Shown piece by piece: positions 61,041-64,000 of a stretch of 64,000 nucleotides of DNA. The stretch is from the NCBI RefSeq assembly GCF_043290135.1, contig NC_134707.1:139873319-139937318 (forward strand), written 5' to 3'. The notes beneath the pieces were generated by a model. That model ran no database searches, was not told the DNA's origin, and was given only the letters and a program-made list of their open reading frames with translations. Each line of letters begins with the position of its first letter. Position 1 is the first letter of the stretch. The DNA comes from Rhipicephalus microplus. Its lineage: Eukaryota > Arthropoda > Arachnida > Ixodida > Ixodidae. The translations under genes were made by a program, and so were the position numbers.

Positions 61041-61952
61041 AGTTGCGGGGTTTCTAGCTGTTGAGTTTCTAGTTGCCGAGTTTCTAGTTGCAAAGTCTCA
61101 AGTTGTGGAGTTTCTAGTTGTGGAGGTTCTAGTTGTGGAGTTTCTAGTTGCGGAGTTTCTAGCTGTGGAGTTTCTAGCTTTGGAGTTTCTAGTTGCAGAG
61201 TCTCTAGTTGGCAGTCTCTAGTTGTGGAGTTTCTAGTTGTGGAGTCTCTAGTTGTGGAGTTTCTAGTTGTGGAGTTTCTAGTTGTGGAATCGCTAGTTGC
61301 AGAGTTTCTAGTTGCGGAGACTTTCGTAGCGGAGTCTCAAGTTGTAGAGTGTCTAGTCGTGGAATTTCGAGTTGCAGAGTTTTCTAGTTGAGTCACTAGT
61401 TGTGGAGTTTCTAGTTGTGGAGTTTCTTGTTGCGAAGTTTTTAGTTGCAGAGTTTCTAGTTGCGGACATTCTAGCTGTGGAGTTTCTAGTGGCAGAGTTT
61501 CTAGTTGCATAGTTTCTAGTTGTAGAGTTTCTAGTTGTGGAGTTTTAGTTGCGGAGTTTCTAGTTGTGAAGATTCTAGTTGTGGAGTTTCTAGTTGTGGA
61601 GTTTCTAGTTGTGGAGTTTTTAGTTGCAGAGTTTCTAGTTGTGGAGTCTCTAATTGTTGAGTTTCTGGTTGTGGAGTTTCTAGTTGTGGAGTTTGTAGTT
61701 GTAGAGTCTGTAGTTGTGGAGTTTCTAGTTGTGGAGTTCCTAGTTATGGAGTCTCGAGTTGTGGAGTTTCTAGTTGCGGAGTTTCTAATTGTGGAGTTTC
61801 TAGTTGTGGAATTTGTAGTTGTGGAGTATCTAGTTGCGGTGTTTGAAGTTGTGGAGTTTGTAGTTGGAGTTTCTAGGTGTGGAGTTTCTAGTTGTTGAGT
61901 TTCTAGTTGTGGAGTTTCAAGTTGTAGAGTTTCTAGTTTTGAAGTTTCTAGT
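60518..61952. repeat. 1,435-bp tandem pair, first unit
   Basis: Runs from the GTGGAATTGCTAG context to a GTTTTGAAG monomer near 61,937, where the sequence returns to its own start. It has the XbaI module, GCGGGCGC, the GAGTCACTAG monomer (SpeI site ACTAGT near 61,392), GCGGACATTC and GAAGATTC (61,568-61,575). Confidence 0.87.
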
Positions 61953-63387
61953 TGTGGAGTTTCTAGTTGTGGAATTGCTAGTTGCAGAGTTTCTAGTTGC
62001 GGAGACTTTCGTAGCAGAGTCTCAAGTTGTAGAGTGTCTAGTGGTGGAGTTTCTAGTTGCAGAATTTTCTAGTTGTGGAGTCTCTAGTTGTGGAGTTTCT
62101 AGTTGCGAAGTGTCTAGTTATGGAGTTTCTAGTTGTAAAGTTTCTAGTTGTGGAGTTTCTAGTTGCGGAGTTTGTAGCTGTTGAGTTTCTAGTGGCGGAG
62201 TCTCTAGATGTGCAGTCTCTAGTTGTGGAGTCTCTTGCTGTGGAGATCCTAGTTGTGGAGCTTCTAGTTGGGAACTTTCTAGCTGTGGAGTTTCTAGTTG
62301 TGGAGTTTCTAGTTGCAGAGTTTCTAGTTGCGGACGTTCTAGCTGTGGAGTTTCTAGTTCCAGAGTTTCTAGTTGCGGGCGCTCTAGCTGTGCAGTTTCT
62401 AGTTGCAGAGTTTCTAGTGGCGTAGTTTCTAGTTGTGGTGTTTCAAGTTGTGGAGTTTCTAGTTGTGGAGTTTCTAGTTGCGGGGTTTCTAGCTGTTGAG
62501 TTTCTAGTTGCCGAGTTTCTAGTTGCAAAGTCTCAAGTTGTGGAGTTTCTAGTTGTGGAGGTTCTAGTTGTGGAGTTTCTAGTTGCGGAGTTTCTAGCTG
62601 TGGAGTTTCTAGCTTTGGAGTTTCTAGTTGCAGAGTCTCTAGTTGGCAGTCTCTAGTTGTGGAGTTTCTAGTTGTGGAGTCTCTAGTTGTGGAGTTTCTA
62701 GTTGTGGAGTTTCTAGTTGTGGAATCGCTAGTTGCAGAGTTTCTAGTTGCGGAGACTTTCGTAGCGGAGTTTCAAGTTGTAGAGTGTCTAGTCGTGGAAT
62801 TTCGAGTTGCAGAGTTTTCTAGTTGAGTCACTAGTTGTGGAGTTTCTAGTTGTGGAGTTTCTTGTTGCGAAGTTTTTAGTTGCAGAGTTTCTAGTTGCGG
62901 ACATTCTAGCTGTGGAGTTTCTAGTGGCAGAGTTTCTAGTTGCATAGTTTCTAGTTGTAGAGTTTCTAGTTGTGGAGTTTTAGTTGCGGAGTTTCTAGTT
63001 GTGAAGATTCTAGTTGTGGAGTTTCTAGTTGTGGAGTTTCTAGTTGTGGAGTTTTTAGTTGCAGAGTTTCTAGTTGTGGAGTCTCTAATTGTTGAGTTTC
63101 TGGTTGTGGAGTTTCTAGTTGTGGAGTTTGTAGTTGTAGAGTCTGTAGTTGTGGAGTTTCTAGTTGTGGAGTTCCTAGTTATGGAGTCTCGAGTTGTGGA
63201 GTTTCTAGTTGCGGAGTTTCTAATTGTGGAGTTTCTAGTTGTGGAATTTGTAGTTGTGGAGTATCTAGTTGCGGTGTTTGAAGTTGTGGAGTTTGTAGTT
63301 GGAGTTTCTAGGTGTGGAGTTTCTAGTTGTTGAGTTTCTAGTTGTGGAGTTTCAAGTTGTAGAGTTTCTAGTTTTGAAGTTTCTAGT
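61953..63387. repeat. 1,435-bp tandem pair, second unit
   Basis: All landmarks match the first unit at +1,435. One visible difference is GGAGTTTCAAG near 62,767 in place of GGAGTCTCAAG. After the GTTTTGAAG monomer near 63,380 it does not jump but continues into the next A signature. Confidence 0.87.
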
Positions 63388-63460
63388 TGTGGATTTTCTA
63401 GTTGCGGAGTTTCTAGTTGCGGAGTTTCAAGTTGTGTAGTTTCTGGTTGGGGAGTGTCTA

Positions 63461-64000
63461 CTTAAGTTTATAGTTGTGGATTTTCTTGTTGCAGAGTTTC
63501 GAGTTGCAGAGTTTCAAGTTGTGGAGTTTCTAGTTGCGGAGTCTCTAGTTGTGGAGTTTCTAGTTGCGGAGTTTCTAGCTGTGGAGTTTCTAGTTGCGGA
63601 GTCTCTAGTTGTGCAGTCTCTAGTTGTGGAGTTTCTAGTTGCGGAGTTTCTAGCTGTGGAGTTTCTAGTTCTGGAGACTCTAGTTGTGGAGTTTCTAGTT
63701 GTGGAGTTTCTAGCTTTTTAGTTTCAAGTTGGAAGTTTCTAGTTGCGGAGTTTCTAGTTGCGGAATCGGTCGTTGCGGAGTCTCAAGTGGTGGAGTGTCT
63801 AGTCGTGGAGATTCTAGTTGCGGAGTTTTCTTTTTGTGGAGTCTCCAGTTGTGGAATTTCTAGTTGAAGAGTTTCTAGTTGCGGAGTTTCTGGTTGCAGA
63901 GTGTCTGGTGGTGGAGTTTCTAGTTGCGAAGTTTTCCAGTTGTGGAGTCTCTAGTTGTGGAGTTTCTAGTTGTGGAGTTTCTAGTTGTGGAATTGCTAGT
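63461..64000. repeat. HOR copy 19, right-truncated by the window edge
   Basis: A signature at 63,461-63,466, then 540 bp matching 47,603-48,142 at displacement 15,858, including the GTTGAAGAG variants. The array therefore continues beyond the window, probably with the 3,171-bp-type unit. Confidence 0.85.

Larger units (their letters stand above)
57116..63460. repeat. HOR copy 18, composite 6.3-kb interval of partial HORs
   Basis: A at 57,116-57,121, B at 57,938-57,943, next A only at 63,461. Bases 57,116-57,438 continue the 3,171-bp unit. At 57,439 a C-to-T change (creating an incidental CTTAAG at 57,437-57,442) marks the first visible difference. Sequence jumps follow near 58,585, 59,660, 60,155 and 61,953, each going to another position in the HOR at a shared monomer. 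XbaI modules occur at about 59,387, 60,768 and 62,203. Confidence 0.82.
1..64000. repeat. Satellite array of a 15-bp monomer filling the whole window
   Basis: Every line reads as head-to-tail copies of GTTTCTAGTTGTGGA and close variants, in one orientation, with no unique DNA between them. The consensus has 7 T, 5 G, 2 A and 1 C, so the given strand is strongly T/G-rich. The main variable sites are TTGTGG / TTGCGG / TTGCAG near the end of the monomer and TCTAG / TCAAG / TCGAG in the middle. Length variants of 12, 13, 14 and 16 bp recur at fixed places in the higher-order pattern. The central CTAG is palindromic, so one frame on each strand has a TAG stop in nearly every monomer while the other two stay open. 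The resulting pseudo-proteins (VEFLV, SSCGV, PQLET, STTRN repeats) are cut by stops and by single-base length changes, and I do not regard any as a gene. I do not recognise the monomer as a named satellite family. Confidence 0.97.

Noticed and set aside
1..64000. CRISPR array
   Set aside because: There are no unique spacers of constant length between repeats; the sequence is contiguous near-identical 15-mers with no cas genes.
1..64000. Telomeric repeat array (the strand is G/T-rich)
   Set aside because: The monomer is not a TTAGGG/TTTAGGG-type repeat, lacks G triplets, and shows a stable ~3-kb variant pattern that telomerase-templated repeats would not have.

Overview
The window is one uninterrupted tandem-repeat array. 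From base 1 to base 64,000 I see only head-to-tail copies, all in the same orientation, of a 15-bp monomer with consensus GTTTCTAGTTGTGGA (reverse complement TCCACAACTAGAAAC). I find no protein gene, RNA gene, transposon, CRISPR array or unique flanking DNA. The many apparent open frames are a by-product of the repeat. Fifteen is a multiple of three and the monomer holds one TAG, so two of the three frames on each strand stay open for long stretches and spell 5-residue periodic peptides (VEFLV, SSCGV, PQLET, STTRN types). Such satellite DNA over 64 kb points to a eukaryotic chromosome, for example centromeric, pericentromeric, subtelomeric or other heterochromatin. I do not recognise the monomer and cannot name the taxon.

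The array has at least four levels. (1) The monomer looks like two AGTT-headed halves (AGTTTCT + AGTTGTGG). (2) Monomer variants, including 12-, 13-, 14- and 16-bp forms, follow a fixed order that makes a higher-order repeat (HOR) of mostly 2.8-3.3 kb, about 190-220 monomers. I delimit HORs by a signature 'A' monomer pair carrying CTTAAG; a related 'B' signature lies 0.5-0.8 kb further on. (3) Whole or partial HORs are duplicated in tandem with units of about 2.96, 2.81, 3.07, 5.34, 2.41, 3.171, 1.59, 1.38 and 1.435 kb. (4) Longer blocks recur 12.1, 16.7, 13.0, 14.4 and 15.9 kb away.

Layout: 1-3.8 kb is a near copy of 12.15-15.9 kb. 3.8-8.5 kb holds two copies of a 1.7-kb block 2.96 kb apart. 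8.3-13.9 kb is a 2.8-kb HOR doublet. 16.74-17.03 kb is an orphan segment with variants I find nowhere else. 17.0-23.1 kb is a 3.07-kb doublet. 23.5-34.3 kb is a 5.3-kb doublet, each unit made of two HOR subfamilies. 34.3-41 kb resembles 14-24 kb. 40.46-45.28 kb is a 2.41-kb doublet. 47.60-57.44 kb is a tract of 3.1 copies of a 3,171-bp HOR, indistinguishable wherever I compared them. 57.4-64 kb is a series of partial HORs joined by abrupt jumps, ending in a return to the 47.6-kb unit.

Nothing here works as a gene set. The biology is satellite evolution: unequal exchange or amplification at several scales, with a base-substitution pattern (CG, TG and CA at the same sites) that suggests CpG methylation. 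Displacements come from matching landmarks by eye, not from an alignment, so block edges are good to about 10-30 bp.
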